Positions 20,328 to 30,659 of a stretch of DNA of 64,000 nt are shown one piece after another. The DNA is taken from the NCBI RefSeq assembly GCF_905147365.1, contig NC_056419.1:3355501-3419500 (forward strand), in the 5' to 3' direction. The first letter of the stretch is position 1; each line of letters begins with the position of its first letter. The position numbers and the translations under genes are program-made. The notes under the pieces are model-generated. The model did no database searches. It was not told the origin of the DNA and saw only the letters and a list, made by a program, of their open reading frames with translations. The DNA is from Aricia agestis. Lineage: Eukaryota; Arthropoda; Insecta; Lepidoptera; Lycaenidae.

Positions 20328-20861
20328 TAGACATCGGATTATATGCACGATAAATGGCCGAAATATGCACAAAATATGCACAATCAAAAGTCACTTATTA
20401 TTAAAATTTATAATTTTTGTCAAGAGCTAAAGCGTCAATTTTATAATTTCATCAAATACAGGACTTTTAATTTTTTATACAGCAGCAATAACAATTTTCT
20501 ACCAACATTTTCCGATTACAATCTTAATGTACCATGGAAGTTTTAGAAATCGGCAATTTTTACTAATGTTGCCAAATACAAAGAAAAATATTGTTCCTAG
20601 AAAGATATCATACCTATCGGGTGTATTGCATTATTTTAATGGGGATGGAGCAACATAATATTTGAAGTGTTTTTTAATCTATACCTCCGTTTTGTGGCCT
20701 CGGTGTGTGTCATGATAGCTAGTTTGAAGACTGCGAGGGCATAAAACTACCGAAATATGCACTATCAACGAAAAATTGCCAAAATATGCACTAACGCCTA
20801 AAAAGTGCCATTATATGCATTTGCATATGCAAGTATGCAAATGCGTATAATCCGATGTCTA
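20328..20861. mobile_element. Non-autonomous hAT-like element with ATATGCAC repeats
   Basis: Both termini read TAGACATCGGATTATA (exact 16 bp). The flanks CTCATAAC (20320-20327) and CTCATGAC (20862-20869) are an 8-bp duplication with one change, as expected for hAT. Within 534 bp the motif ATATGCAC or a close variant recurs near both ends, which may be transposase-binding subterminal repeats. Confidence 0.75.
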
Positions 20862-20869
20862 CTCATGAC

Positions 20870-21414
20870 AATAACAGCTTCCAAAGTAATACCAATTTAT
20901 TTAAATTACGCATACATTCAGTATCTCCCTAGTATTTACAAGCTACGTTTATTTGAAACACATTACACACGCCACTGTAGATCGACAATTTCATTAACTA
21001 CATATTTGCCGTATGATTTTTTTAAATTTTTCAGATAAGTAAAAAAATAGGATTTTGGTGCGATCTCGGCAACGCGGCATTAATATAAGTAATAATATTG
21101 TTATGGTCGTTTGCTCAGGAGATGGCCTTAATATTAAGTGCAAAAGTATCTCTGTCTCACGTCTGTATGTTACATTCCCACGCTTTACACGGATTTTATG
21201 GGCATGAAGATACTTTGGGTCCCGGTCCCCGGAAAAGGACAAAGGAAATTTCCTCCCAGAAATTTTTCCTGTTCTTTTCTTCAACCACATTAAAGCTGCG
21301 CGTCCACTGCATCGGAATCGGAGCGTACGGAGCGTACGAAGCGTCGTCATTTACGAAATGCCGATGGGGTGCGTCCACTGCATTCGGATTCGATCGGCAA
21401 TTTAGTTATTAATG
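20870..21414. other. Repeat-derived non-coding DNA
   Basis: The part 21125-21265 contains ATACTTTGGGTCCCGG and GGAAAAGGACAAAGG, a fragment of the Lep1-type repeat. 21295-21400 holds the near repeats GCGTCCACTGCATCGGAATC and GCGTCCACTGCATTCGGAT about 70 bp apart. No gene is supported. Confidence 0.45.
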
Positions 21415-21418
21415 TATA

Positions 21419-21807
21419 CAGGGTGTAACAAAAACAAGTGATAATACATTAGGGTGTGTAAGTGTTCCTTGTAGAGAGGTCACTGTGAAAGTAGCAGCGC
21501 TGAAAGACCAAATTTTTTTTTCACTTTTGTATGGGGAAACTCGTGACGCTCAGGCCCTTGCCCATACAAAAGTGAAAAAAAAATCGTCTTTCAGCGCTGC
21601 TACTTTCACAGTGAACTCTCTATAAGGAACACGTACACACCGTAAAGTATTATCACTTGTATTTTTTATTTTTATTTTTTTTATTATGAAAGGGGGCAAA
21701 CGAGCAAACGGGTCACCTGATGGTAAGCAGCTACCGTCGCCCATGGACACTCGCAACATCAGAAGAGCTGCAGGTGCGTTGCCGGAAATTATTTTTGTTA
21801 CACCTTG
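21419..21807. mobile_element. TA-flanked MITE, family CAGNGTGTAACAAAA, copy 2, interrupted
   Basis: Ends CAGGGTGTAACAAAAA and, inward from the right, CAAGGTGTAACAAAAA, with TA on both sides. The right half is split by a truncated copy of the poly-A SINE-like repeat (21664-21786). Fragments of the same MITE occur at 22350-22385 and 22566-22605. Confidence 0.7.
21664..21786 (-). mobile_element. 5'-truncated poly-A SINE-like repeat inside a MITE
   Basis: T-rich start, GGGGGCAAACGAGCAAACGG, CACCTGATGGTAAGC, GCCCATGGACACTCGCAAC, and a stop after GCAGGTGCGTTGCCGG. The missing end is the 5' end, as expected of retroposition. Confidence 0.8.
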
Positions 21808-22385
21808 TATATGAAATGTGTGCGTTAACGCTTTGGAGTTAAGGTTGGATTTGCTATGTTCAGTTTTGATACTTTGTTTCGATGCGCTTTAACTCTGCAC
21901 TAAATATATAAATTGACCCATAGACGCGGCTGCGGATGACGTCATCGGCATAAATTCCGGTCTCAGGCGCAGAAATGCCGATCCAGTGCACGCAGTACCT
22001 ACCATACAAATCAATACAAAGCAACAAATCCGTACGCTCCTTACGCTCCGATTCCGATCCAGTGCACGCGCAGCTTAAGCCAGGGTCAAAACAATGAGAA
22101 TACATGCATTTTGCTATTCATATTCTTCTTTCTTTGAACTGCAAGTCAAGCTCGGTCGAGTAGAAAACTTGCTGGTTCATAGAAATAATATCACTACGGA
22201 ACCCTACACCGCGCTTGTCCCGAGTCCCGACTCACACGTCCTGGCGGACTAACTTTTGGCAGAGATAATACTGTGACGTCACGGGTTAAAATTGCAAATA
22301 GACAAAAAATATGTTTTTAATTAATGTCACCAACTCAAAATTGGAACTTTTATATAGTGACAAAACAAAATGATAATACTTTGGG

Positions 22386-22566
22386 GCAGCGGTTTTCAAA
22401 CTTTTACGGACCCCCCGTCTGTAAAATAATGGTTTGTCTTTGAATGAATTATCTCAATGCTGGTGTCTAATAATAATATTTCAAAAAATCCGCGGAGCAT
22501 ACTTCGGAAATGGCTGCTATTGGGTTACATATACACAAAAGCAACCATTGTGTCTCATGTGTCCCT
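22386..22566 (+). mobile_element. hAT-like terminal fragment inserted in a MITE relic
   Basis: CAGCGGTTTTCAAACTTTTA matches the common hAT terminal pattern CAGNGNTTNTCAAACT, followed by ACGGACCCCCC. On either side are pieces of the CAGNGTGTAACAAAA MITE. The opposite hAT end is not recognised. Confidence 0.5.
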
Positions 22567-22664
22567 TATATAGAGTTCACTGTGAAAGTAGCAGCTACGA
22601 CGAAGTTACCCGCAAACAAACAAAACTAGCATATAATCTGTCGAGTTGAGACACTTTTTCCTTG

Positions 22665-22796
22665 TTTGAAGTCGGTTTAAAATGAAATCTGTGTTGTTGG
22701 CTTCAATTAAACTAAGCACGGTCATCTTGGCGTTCATTGAGAGAGGCCTATGTCCAGCAGTGGACGACTAAAGGCTGATATGATGATGATGATGAA
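22665..22796 (+). mobile_element. LINE 3' tail with GAT repeats
   Basis: GAGGCCTATGTCCAGCAGTG, then GACGACTAAAGGCTGATATG and a (GAT)n run. This is a familiar 3' end of lepidopteran LINEs with a trinucleotide tail instead of poly-A. The GAAGTCGGTTT end of family D lies just upstream (22669-22679). Confidence 0.65.
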
Positions 22797-22931
22797 GCAC
22801 CGTCACTGAAATCACTATACGAGTTGTAATTGTAAAAAAAGTTACATGATTTAAAGTAAGGTTTGTATCTTACAACGCCACTTTACGTGTAAATCGATAA
22901 TGCCTATCACCTGTGGTTTTCCTATTACAAG

Positions 22932-23226
22932 TAGGGTTGCCACCCGTACTTTATTATAAATTATTGTACGTTATTTCAGGCAATTGTACTTTTACTTTAC
23001 GAAAATAATAAAGTACGTAAAAATACTTTATTTCAAACTAGATGACCCGATGAACCTCGTAACACTAATCTCTCGAGTTTAAAAGAAACTAACAAAGTAC
23101 AGAATTTATTTTTATTTATACAGATAATTTTATAAATTGTACTTTATTTTTATACTGTGTACTGTTTTTTTCTCACCTAAAGTAGCCAATGTACTTTATT
23201 TGCAAAAAATAAAGGTGGCAACCCTA
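22932..23226. mobile_element. Non-autonomous hAT-like MITE with exact 8-bp duplication
   Basis: Ends TAGGGTTGCCACC on both sides (exact 13 bp). Flanks ATTACAAG (22924-22931) and ATTACAAG (23227-23234) are identical. The 295-bp interior is built of ACTTTATT-like motifs and has no coding capacity. Confidence 0.85.
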
Positions 23227-23234
23227 ATTACAAG

Positions 23235-23752
23235 GGTGCTTCATTTAATCAGATATTAATAGCATACTTACAGTCAACATTATACTCTATGCCCTATACT
23301 TAGAGTTTACTTTCCGATTGGAAGCATAGTAAGTGCATATTTCAGAATTTGCAGACGGTCAATAAATGAGGGTAACTCTGTATTTTCCATTTTCATAAGT
23401 TATAAGTGGCCACTTGATTCGGGATTCGTATGGTAAATATAGTTGAAGTGTTTTCAGGTATAACCGCATTCATAATATTGGCTAGTATTCATATGAAATA
23501 ATAACATGCTGTAATTACAGCCACTAAAGCATGTTAATATTCGATATAGAATTTAGACTATATTAGACTAATTCAAATATATACATTGTATAAAGGAGAC
23601 TTTATTATTATGGCGGCAATAGTTGTCCTTTATGGTAAAAAGAAGCCTAAATTATAGCCCAATCCTACACTTTATATTATCTAGAAGTTGAACTACTAGA
23701 TATAAAGTGCAGGCTCGCACTACGCCCCATCCAAATCCGATAGATCCCCGGG
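23235..23752. other. AT-rich non-coding DNA
   Basis: No gene or clear repeat is identified. Confidence 0.45.
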
Positions 23753-23755
23753 TAA

Positions 23756-23838
23756 GGCTACGTTTCCACCAGAGATGTGTTGCGACTTGCGAAGAATGTG
23801 TTTTTCAGAACCAATAGATCTCTGGTGGAAACGCAGCC
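23756..23838. mobile_element. Miniature Harbinger-like element, 83 bp
   Basis: Ends GGCTACGTTTCCACCAGAGA and, inward from the right, GGCTGCGTTTCCACCAGAGA differ at one base in 20. TAA flanks both ends (23753-23755, 23839-23841). Only about 40 bp separate the two arms. Confidence 0.75.
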
Positions 23839-23841
23839 TAA

Positions 23842-24125
23842 GGCTGGCCTCAAATGCACGTTTACCATATTCGTTTTTTGAATTCGTTTTCCGTGTTCGG
23901 AATTCCAAGAGACTAGCGCAAACGTTCGTTTTTCACGCGCGAACGCATCGTCTCGCACCTACTATCGTACGTGCGGAATTCGTTCCGTACGGAAAAATCC
24001 GGACGAGTGCGCCAGTTTTAGTATTTTCTACTGATTCCATGCATTCGGATTTCCGAATACGAAAAACGAATTCGGAAATTGCATACGGAAAACATATGTA
24101 ATATGTATATTATATGCGGCCGGCC
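23842..24125. mobile_element. Adjacent MITE-like element with GGCYGGCC ends
   Basis: Begins GGCTGGCCTCAAATGCACG directly after the TAA of the preceding element and ends GCGGCCGGCC. Inside, ATTCG, GAATTCG and TTCCG motifs recur in both orientations. Terminal matching is short, so the right boundary is tentative. The 108-codon plus-strand frame here (23775-24101) spans both elements and is not a gene. Confidence 0.4.
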
Positions 24126-24361
24126 TGATACGTAAAGAAATAGTCAGGGGATGACAATCGACATAGGACTTAGGTCGTTAACTATAACATAGTAATCTGT
24201 ACTATTACACACTGAATCCGGCTTCAATTACCTTACATTCGTCATCCATGAATCTCTATTCAGATTGGACGTAGTGTGAAACCGCTTTTATGACGTACTG
24301 TTAAGGTGATTTTGATGCGACGATGGATGCTACTAAAAGCAAATATTCGAGCATCAATCAG

Positions 24362-24991
24362 AGGTTCCCAAACTCATTTGTTTCATAGGACACTTTCAAA
24401 TTTTAGGCGGATCCGGTGAATATCTATGAAAGTTACTCTTTTTAGTTAGTGACAGTCCCTTAGCTTCCATATTAATATTAGGTATCTGTCTATGCTTTCT
24501 GATAACAGAAGTCAAGTCAACATTTATCTTCTTCACTGCAAACCAAATTAATTTCTAAATGATAGCACACCTTGGGAAAAATAAGCTAACAGACCATAGT
24601 CCATAGGCTACTTTTATAAAAATGTAACACATTTTTACATAGTTTTATAAATTAGTTTAAGCTATTATTTTAATTTTTATTAAAAAAAATCAATTTTCCC
24701 AACTTTTCGGTAATAGGTGGTCCCGTGCGAGATTCTTACGCCGCGCCGGTTCTTCTCGCCGGGTTAGTTCCCGAACCGGTGGTAGGCCTCATGTAGACGT
24801 TCTAAAGTGTTAATTTTTAACTAGTTTTTAACCCATTTAGATATAATAAAAAAATATTTTTATTCCAGGTCCACAATTGTAAGCACCCTTTTCAAAATGG
24901 ACCCCCGTCCACAGTTTGTGCACCCCCATTGTTGACGACCCCCGCCGAGTCCCGCGTGGATCATTAGGGGTCCATCTGGACTTTGGGAATG
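24362..24991. mobile_element. Two facing hAT-like ends
   Basis: CAGAGGTTCCCAAACTC at 24362 and, on the minus strand from 24991, CAGTCATTCCCAAAGTCC both fit hAT termini. The 8-bp flanks (GCATCAAT, ATCTAAGG) do not match, so they may belong to different copies. The middle (24720-24800) contains GCCGGTTCTTCTCGCCGGG and CCCGAACCGGTGGTAG, resembling a LINE 3' region. Confidence 0.45.
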
Positions 24992-25091
24992 ACTGATCTA
25001 AGGGCACAACTAATCTTGCCGGAGTCCGGACCATTATGCAGGGGTCAAATGCTAAATCACCGCTCATTGCTCTCCGGAGAAGTGATAACAC

Positions 25092-26154
25092 ATTGACGTA
25101 ATAGATAAGCTTCAGATTAGTAATATATTATGTACTTGTTTGACCTGGCACTATCGAAACCGCAAGGGATTAAGTGACATGTACAGTATAATGCATCGTA
25201 AATAGGGTCTGACGACTGATGGCTGAACTCAGAGATATTTAATTATTACTTAACTTAAATTTAATGAAGATTCTGACATAAGCCTCTTACTTTTAAGGCG
25301 ATACCGCACTTATGCGATGTTCTTTTTAGAATAATAATTATTGATGTTTGCAAAGAGTCAGTTCCACGATTTACAAACGCCGATTCCATGGAATCATCTA
25401 TTGCTTTTTAGTTACTGTATAGGTTTCTTACAGCTGTATTTAAACATCATATCTTATATTCTAAAACTCAAACGAATAGTCGCCCTAGAAAAAATATTCT
25501 TATGAAACCTAGATAAATTATATCTACTGAATTTTTTAGAGTTTCCATCTCAACGAAAATAGGTTGCCTTTGCGAAAGTTATTTAAATATAATCTGACTT
25601 TTTCACATCATCCCACGTATACAAAAATATCCTTTTCTAAATTATATTTTATGTTATGATAAGAAAACGACTTCAGTAACACAGTAGATAGTTTATTTAT
25701 TTATATTATTACACAGGTTGTACACAGATACCAATTTTGTTATAAGTTGAGCCTCTTCGATAGCTTAGTAATGGAATGCTGCCTGCTAACATCGCTAGGC
25801 TTTTTATACCCAAAATCTACAATACAATTCAACAACTATTTTTCTTACAATTAATGACAAAGTATGTAAAACTAGAACAATTTGTAGTAGTATTTGTGAT
25901 ACTAATTTTGCAACAAATTTCACTAAAGGACAGAGTCTAAACCTAAAAATATAGTTATGAAAAGTTGTTCAGTCATTTTGAGTAGCATAATTATTATTCT
26001 TAATTTCTAGAAACTTCTACGGAAGGTTACTTCCGTAGAAGTAGTTATATTAAATACAATATTATAAATTATAAAACAGGCCTTATCATTACATAATAAA
26101 TTATACAGAATTATTAACAATCTAACTTTAATTTAATCATTCAGTTTCAATAAG
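25092..26154. other. AT-rich non-coding DNA with one hairpin
   Basis: No gene is supported. A perfect 13-bp hairpin, ACTTCTACGGAAG with loop GTTA, is at 26013-26042. Confidence 0.5.
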
Positions 26155-26480
26155 ATTTTTTTTTTATGAAATAAGGGGGCAAACGAGCAAACGGGTCACC
26201 TGATGGAAAGCAACTTCCGTCGCCCATGGACACTCGCAGCATCAGAAGAGCTGCAGGTGCGTTGCCGGCCTTTTAGAGGGAATAGGGTAATAGGGGAGGG
26301 TAGGGATTGGAAAGGAAGGGAATAGGGGAGGATAGGGAAGGGAATCGGGCCTCCGGTAAACTCACTCACTCGGCGAAACACAGCGCAAGCGCTGTTTCAC
26401 GCCGGTTTTCTGTGAGGACGTGGTATTTCTCCGGTCGAGCCGGCCCATTCGTGCCAAAGTATGGCTCTCCCACGTATAAA
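26155..26480 (-). mobile_element. Lepidopteran SINE-like retroposon, full length
   Basis: Same order of blocks as 15428-15772: T-run, AAGGGGGCAAACGAGCAAAC, GCCGGCCTTTTAGAGGGAAT, the purine tract, GCGCAAGCGCTGTTTCACGC, GGCTCTCCCACGTATAAA. Confidence 0.85.
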
Positions 26481-26879
26481 ATTATTTACCTTTCGTTACA
26501 GTGATAATCGTAAATACAGTGTTTAAAAATCCACAACTATTTAATTCGTAACATATGAGATTTTTAACAATTATCTTTATTTTAATATATCAATAAAATC
26601 GTGGAATTAAATATACGAATCAATATATTACAGATCAGTTTTGACTCCGGCCATAGACAACGCTACTCGTTAAAGGTTGGCACATTGAATTTGGTTTCTT
26701 TACAGCGCGTATAGTCTGTTAAAGGCTCTTATACATCATCATTACACAATATTGTTTTAACTGGCAAATTTAACGTAGCAAAATTATAACAGTGACTTAC
26801 TTGAAATTTTTCCCTTGACTTGATTCTAGATTCTCTTGAAAGAGTCTTTATAAGTTCTTTACAAAACTAGTTAAAGAAA

Positions 26880-27012
26880 CTAGATGATGCCCGCAATTCC
26901 GTTTTCCGGGATAAAAAGTAGCCTATGTCCTTTCCCATACCGAATTTCAACAAAATCGGTTCAGCGGTTTAGGCCTGAAGAGGTAACAGATAGACCGACA
27001 GACATATTACTT
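26880..27012 (-). mobile_element. Helitron-like 3' half
   Basis: On the minus strand it ends GCGGGCATCATCTAG, with the CTAG at 26883-26880. GTTACCTCTTCAGGCC and AACCGCTGAACCGATTTTG are present. The 5' TC end is not recognisable. Confidence 0.6.
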
Positions 27013-27028
27013 TATGCACTTAGATGTA

Positions 27029-27550
27029 CTATCAGAGAAGTTGATTCCTAGGCAGATGGCGGACAATTTGGTCGAGTTATGTCAAACCCAGCCGACATAT
27101 CACCACAATAGACATAACTACCAGTAGTTCGACTGCAAAGAAACGGACAGGTTTCAATATCTGTCAAATTCGTCGGGTTTCACTAAGAATATGAACGGAT
27201 TGTGCCTCGCGCTGGCTGATATAATTTATTTTTATATATTTAAAATCAAGATTTCAAAATTGGATTCTGACAATTTTGATCGCATGTGCCAAAACACAAA
27301 CAACAGTAAGACCAAAGAGGAACACGTCCAGCGAATATGTCATAGTTTTAAATTCGTAGGTAACAAGTTAACAACCCTAGCGACGATTTTCGTCATAATA
27401 CGTCAAATTTAAAAATTTCAACATCAGTTCTAAGTCGGCATACTCTATAATTCTGTCTACTCTGATATCACAATTATTGACATTGGATTGACATGATCCG
27501 ACCAAATGACGTTGGTCTGTCAACTGCCTATGAATCCATTTCCTCGATGG
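27029..27550. mobile_element. TA-flanked MITE (family M), carrying a P-like insertion
   Basis: Ends CTATCAGAGAAGTTGATTC and, inward from the right, CCATCGAGGAAATGGATTC, flanked by TA (27027-27028, 27551-27552). It contains GTGTCAAACCCAGC-like and CCAAATGACGTTGGTCTG segments shared with four other copies (28388, 34512, 41458, 45871). The P-like element 27104-27464 with its 7-bp duplication splits it. Without the insertion it would be about 154 bp, close to the complete 156-bp copy at 45871-46026. Confidence 0.8.
27104..27464 (+). mobile_element. P-like non-autonomous element, copy 2
   Basis: 361 bp, flanked by the exact 7-bp duplication ATATCAC (27097-27103, 27465-27471). It starts CACAATAGACATAAC and ends CTGTCTACTCTG. 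It is highly similar to 18958-19320 inverted. The host MITE is known in uninterrupted form at 45871-46026, which confirms the insertion boundaries independently. Confidence 0.75.
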
Positions 27551-27552
27551 TA

Positions 27553-28385
27553 CAAACAAGCTCAAAAGTCAAAACTCTTTTCGACTGCTAGTTGAGAAAG
27601 ATATGGCCTCTTTTTAAAATCTCTTTTTAAATTTCTAAAATGAAACGGAATTGCGGGCGTCATCCAATGATATTCTATGTTACTAACGTAACTAGATTGG
27701 AAGTTTACGGTAGCAACGCGTTGCCACTTCGAAGATGCCTGCAGGCATATCTCACATACATAATGACATAACGAATATATGACTTGACATTGTCTTTTGA
27801 ACAAAAAAGTGGTTACGCATTTCTGAGAATCTTTTGTAAGACATCGCTACTCTAGTATTTTAGAAACTCATTGGCGTCATCTGTGTATAATAAAGTACAC
27901 TCTAGTATAAGTAGTTCCACTATTTTAGTACAAAGTCCACTCAGATGGAACAGTTTGATTGTAATCTATTAACTCATTCGGCTTTATGTAACTCATTACA
28001 ATGGAAAACTACAATATTATGTACTAACTAGACGTTCTTGGCTAAAAATAGCTGTAGCGGCAACTATACATTTCATTTTAATTCATATTTTCCGTTATAT
28101 CTCGCAGGAAGTTTTCTAGAATAAAAACCATCCGATGTCCTTTCTTAGGTCCCAAAGTATCTTCATACCAAACTTCCTTAAAATCAGCGCAGCTTTTAAA
28201 GCAGGAAAAACACACAATTTCATAATGTAAGTATGGAGTGAAACTAATAATATGTATTCTGTGGTATGGATAATAATTTTAGTAGCTGCGAAAATCGCTT
28301 CCTTGCCAACCATACATTTTACTATGATCTATTTAAACATTTTCATTGTTTAACTCTGTAATATTATGTAGCTTTATAATCTAGG
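27553..28385. other. Non-coding DNA with a decayed Helitron-like fragment
   Basis: Between 28095 and 28240 the minus strand retains TTTGGTATGAAGATACTTTG and GACCTAAGAAAGGACATCGG, pieces of the Lep1-type body. No gene is supported elsewhere. Confidence 0.45.
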
Positions 28386-28387
28386 TA

Positions 28388-28909
28388 CCGCAAAGTTGAT
28401 TCATAGGCAGTTTTGCGGACCTAAGTAATTTGGTCGCGTTGTGTCAAACCCAGCCCACAGATCACGACCACTGAATGAGGAAATGACGTAGGTGTTTTAG
28501 TGTTCCATGCGTAGGTCCGTCAACTGCACTGACCTCCATTATACAAGTACGCTGGACTTATGATAGGTACCCTTCGAAATTACAGCTATTTTTTGTGCCT
28601 ATTTGAAGCGGAATCAGCGCCCCCAATGCGGGGGAAGAGAACTAAATCTGACGTAAAATTGACGTTTGAAAGTCGCCATATTGGCGCTGATAGCAATAGT
28701 GAGAGTACCTGGAACTAATACTAGTGATGACAACCAATAACGATTAAGCGGCCATTTGCAATTTACGTCAGATTTAGTTCTCTTCCCCCGCATTGGGTGC
28801 GCTGATTCCGCTTCAAATAGGCACAAAAAGCAGGTGGGTATCCTAAGTCCAGCGTACTTGTATAATTCCGGTCATTGGTCAACTGCCTATGAATCAAGTT
28901 CTTTGATGG
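28388..28909. mobile_element. TA-flanked MITE (family M), carrying a hAT-like insertion
   Basis: TA flanks (28386-28387, 28910-28911). It retains AAGTTGATTCATAGGCAG on the left, TTTGGTCGCGTTGTGTCAAA and CAACTGCCTATGAATCAAG on the right. The hAT-like element 28527-28877 splits it after GTCAACTG. Confidence 0.75.
28527..28877. mobile_element. hAT-like MITE with long inverted repeats
   Basis: The exact 8-bp duplication GTCAACTG (28519-28526, 28878-28885) interrupts the conserved end of a family M MITE. Ends start CACTGACC and CAATGACC, and the arms then match for about 100 bp, including ATTATACAAGTACGCTGGAC and AGCGGAATCAGCGC. 351 bp; the unpaired centre is under 100 bp. Confidence 0.85.
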
Positions 28910-29195
28910 TACGTCCATCCAAATCGGTTTATAATTTTCGAAGTATTCTTATTACAGGCAAAAGAAATAAATAATTCTTATAAAATATGTACGTCATTGC
29001 AGAATAAGTGTTCGGTATCGCCCACTCAAGTACTTAAATTAATTTTGTCTGTAATAATTTCGTGTATTTCTTTGTATTATTACCTACTGCTATAATATTA
29101 ATGAGATTCTCTGAGTATCTATTATTATTTATTGCTTTTCTTGTTTGAATATACATCTTCGTTCTAATTAAAAATCGCAGACGACTTGTTACAAC

Positions 29196-29500
29196 CATAA
29201 AGTTAATATACCTAGCCGAATAGAGCAACAATCTCGAGCTGTCAAACGAAACCAAAATTGGTTTTCATCTGTGTGAAAAATATGTGTAGTGTGTACGTAT
29301 GCACTTACACAAGCATGATTGAACATTGAAATTCTATAAGATTAAATTGTCAACGTGCGGCACGTGCCGACTGGACGTCAAAAAAAGAGTGCTGCTGTCA
29401 TGTATCACACGTCTCTTTTCACCACGCAGTGTTACTGATACTTACATCTCTCTTGCTCAGGCCTTTGTTTCTCTATTCCGCTAGGTATATTAACTTTATG
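29196..29500 (+). mobile_element. hAT-like element, family CATAAAGTTAATATACC, copy 1
   Basis: Ends CATAAAGTTAATATACC on both sides (exact 17 bp), with flanks GTTACAAC and GTTTCAAC, an 8-bp duplication with one change. It is similar throughout to 41510-41819 but inverted relative to it. The interior includes CAACGTGCGGCACGTGCCG and CACACGTCTCTTTTCACC. Confidence 0.8.
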
Positions 29501-29508
29501 GTTTCAAC

Positions 29509-30083
29509 ATTGTTTAGTTATTTTTTTTTTACTTTCAGTAATAGTGTTAAATAAAAGTAGAAATTAACTTATCGAGCGGTAACTTTACATTTTACCGCAT
29601 TAAAGAATATCCGTAACCGTATATAACCGTATATTGCAGGAGCAAAATATCCTTTCCTGGGATTCAGACTTCAAAGTAACCGATGAATTGAGTAGTAAAA
29701 TAATTTCATTAAGCAGTTTACTTACCACCTTAGAGGAGGAAATGTGAATATCGGGCTTTAACATATTATCCTGTGTCGCCAGGATCGACAGCGGTATCAA
29801 CCACGAAAACCTTTTGATATTATGATCTCAGGGAGCCCGAGAGACATATTAAAGATGACTTACTCGCAAAGAAATTAATCAGAGGAGTAGGAAGTGTCGA
29901 TTTTTCTCACCCCATAAAAAGAGAGAAGTAGAGAGTCCAGTGTACACTGGAAAATGTTATGTCAATCCAATTATTATTATTATGAAGCTAAAGAGTATGT
30001 TTGTACCGGATTGTATGTAGAGTAGACCATGGGGCAGGGCATAGGCTATTTCTTTACAAAAAAAATGTACGGTTCTCGAGGAA
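29509..30083. other. Non-coding, partly Helitron-like debris
   Basis: 29985-30080 repeats pieces of the Lep1-type body (AATGTACGGTTCTCGAGG) directly before the intact copy. No gene is seen. Confidence 0.45.
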
Positions 30084-30281
30084 TCCACACTAATATTATA
30101 AATGCAAAAGTGTGTCTGTCTGTCTATCTGATACCTATTCACGCGCAAACCGCTGAACAGATGTTACTAAAATTCGGTATGGTACCGGGAAAGGACATAG
30201 GATACTTTTTACCCCGGTAAAATGTACGGTTCCCGCGAGATAAACGAATGTTGGCGCAACGGAGTTGCGGGCGTCATCTAG
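30084..30281 (+). mobile_element. Lep1-type Helitron-like element, complete
   Basis: 198 bp from A|TCCACACTAATATTATAAA to GCGGGCGTCATCTAG|T, which fits the Helitron rule of 5' TC, 3' CTRR and insertion between A and T without duplication. It is the cleanest reference copy for the decayed copies at 4292, 7049, 15986, 26880, 45148, 54510 and 59208. Confidence 0.75.
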
Positions 30282-30312
30282 TTTCTTTAAATATCATATT
30301 TCTTATAAATTA

Positions 30313-30628
30313 CTAGCTGTCCCGGTAAACGTTTCTTTGTCATAAAAAGTATTTCGCCCGTATTATTTTATTGAAGTGACTAAATAAGTATGTCACCATG
30401 GCAACGTCCATCGCTATCTCGTCGCACAAACAATGGTCGCCGTCAATCTCGAGTTGTAATAATTTACTATTATTTATTCAACAAATGCACTTATCAATAT
30501 AAAGAGTACCCAGTAGCTGATTTTCAGACCCACTGAATATGCATATAAAATTTGGTTAAAATCAGTAAAGCCGTTTCGGAGGAGTACGCGGCCTAACATT
30601 GTGACACGAGAATTTTATATATTAGAGA
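30313..30628 (-). mobile_element. Second Helitron-like family, complete
   Basis: On the minus strand, A|TCTCTAATATATAAAATTC to GGGACAGCTAG|T, 316 bp. The body includes GCGTACTCCTCCGAAACGG. It sits 31 bp after another complete Helitron-like element and beside a solitary 3' end (AACCGTCTAGT, about 30649-30659). Confidence 0.65.
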
Positions 30629-30659
30629 TATACGCAGGCGGAGTCAAGCGAACCGTCTA

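Noticed and set aside
23775..24101. 108-codon plus-strand frame.
   Set aside because: It spans the junction of two MITEs with terminal repeats and duplications, so the frame is incidental.
24362..24991. A single hAT element spanning both facing ends.
   Set aside because: The 8-bp flanks do not match and the interior contains LINE-like sequence, so joining them as one element is not supported.
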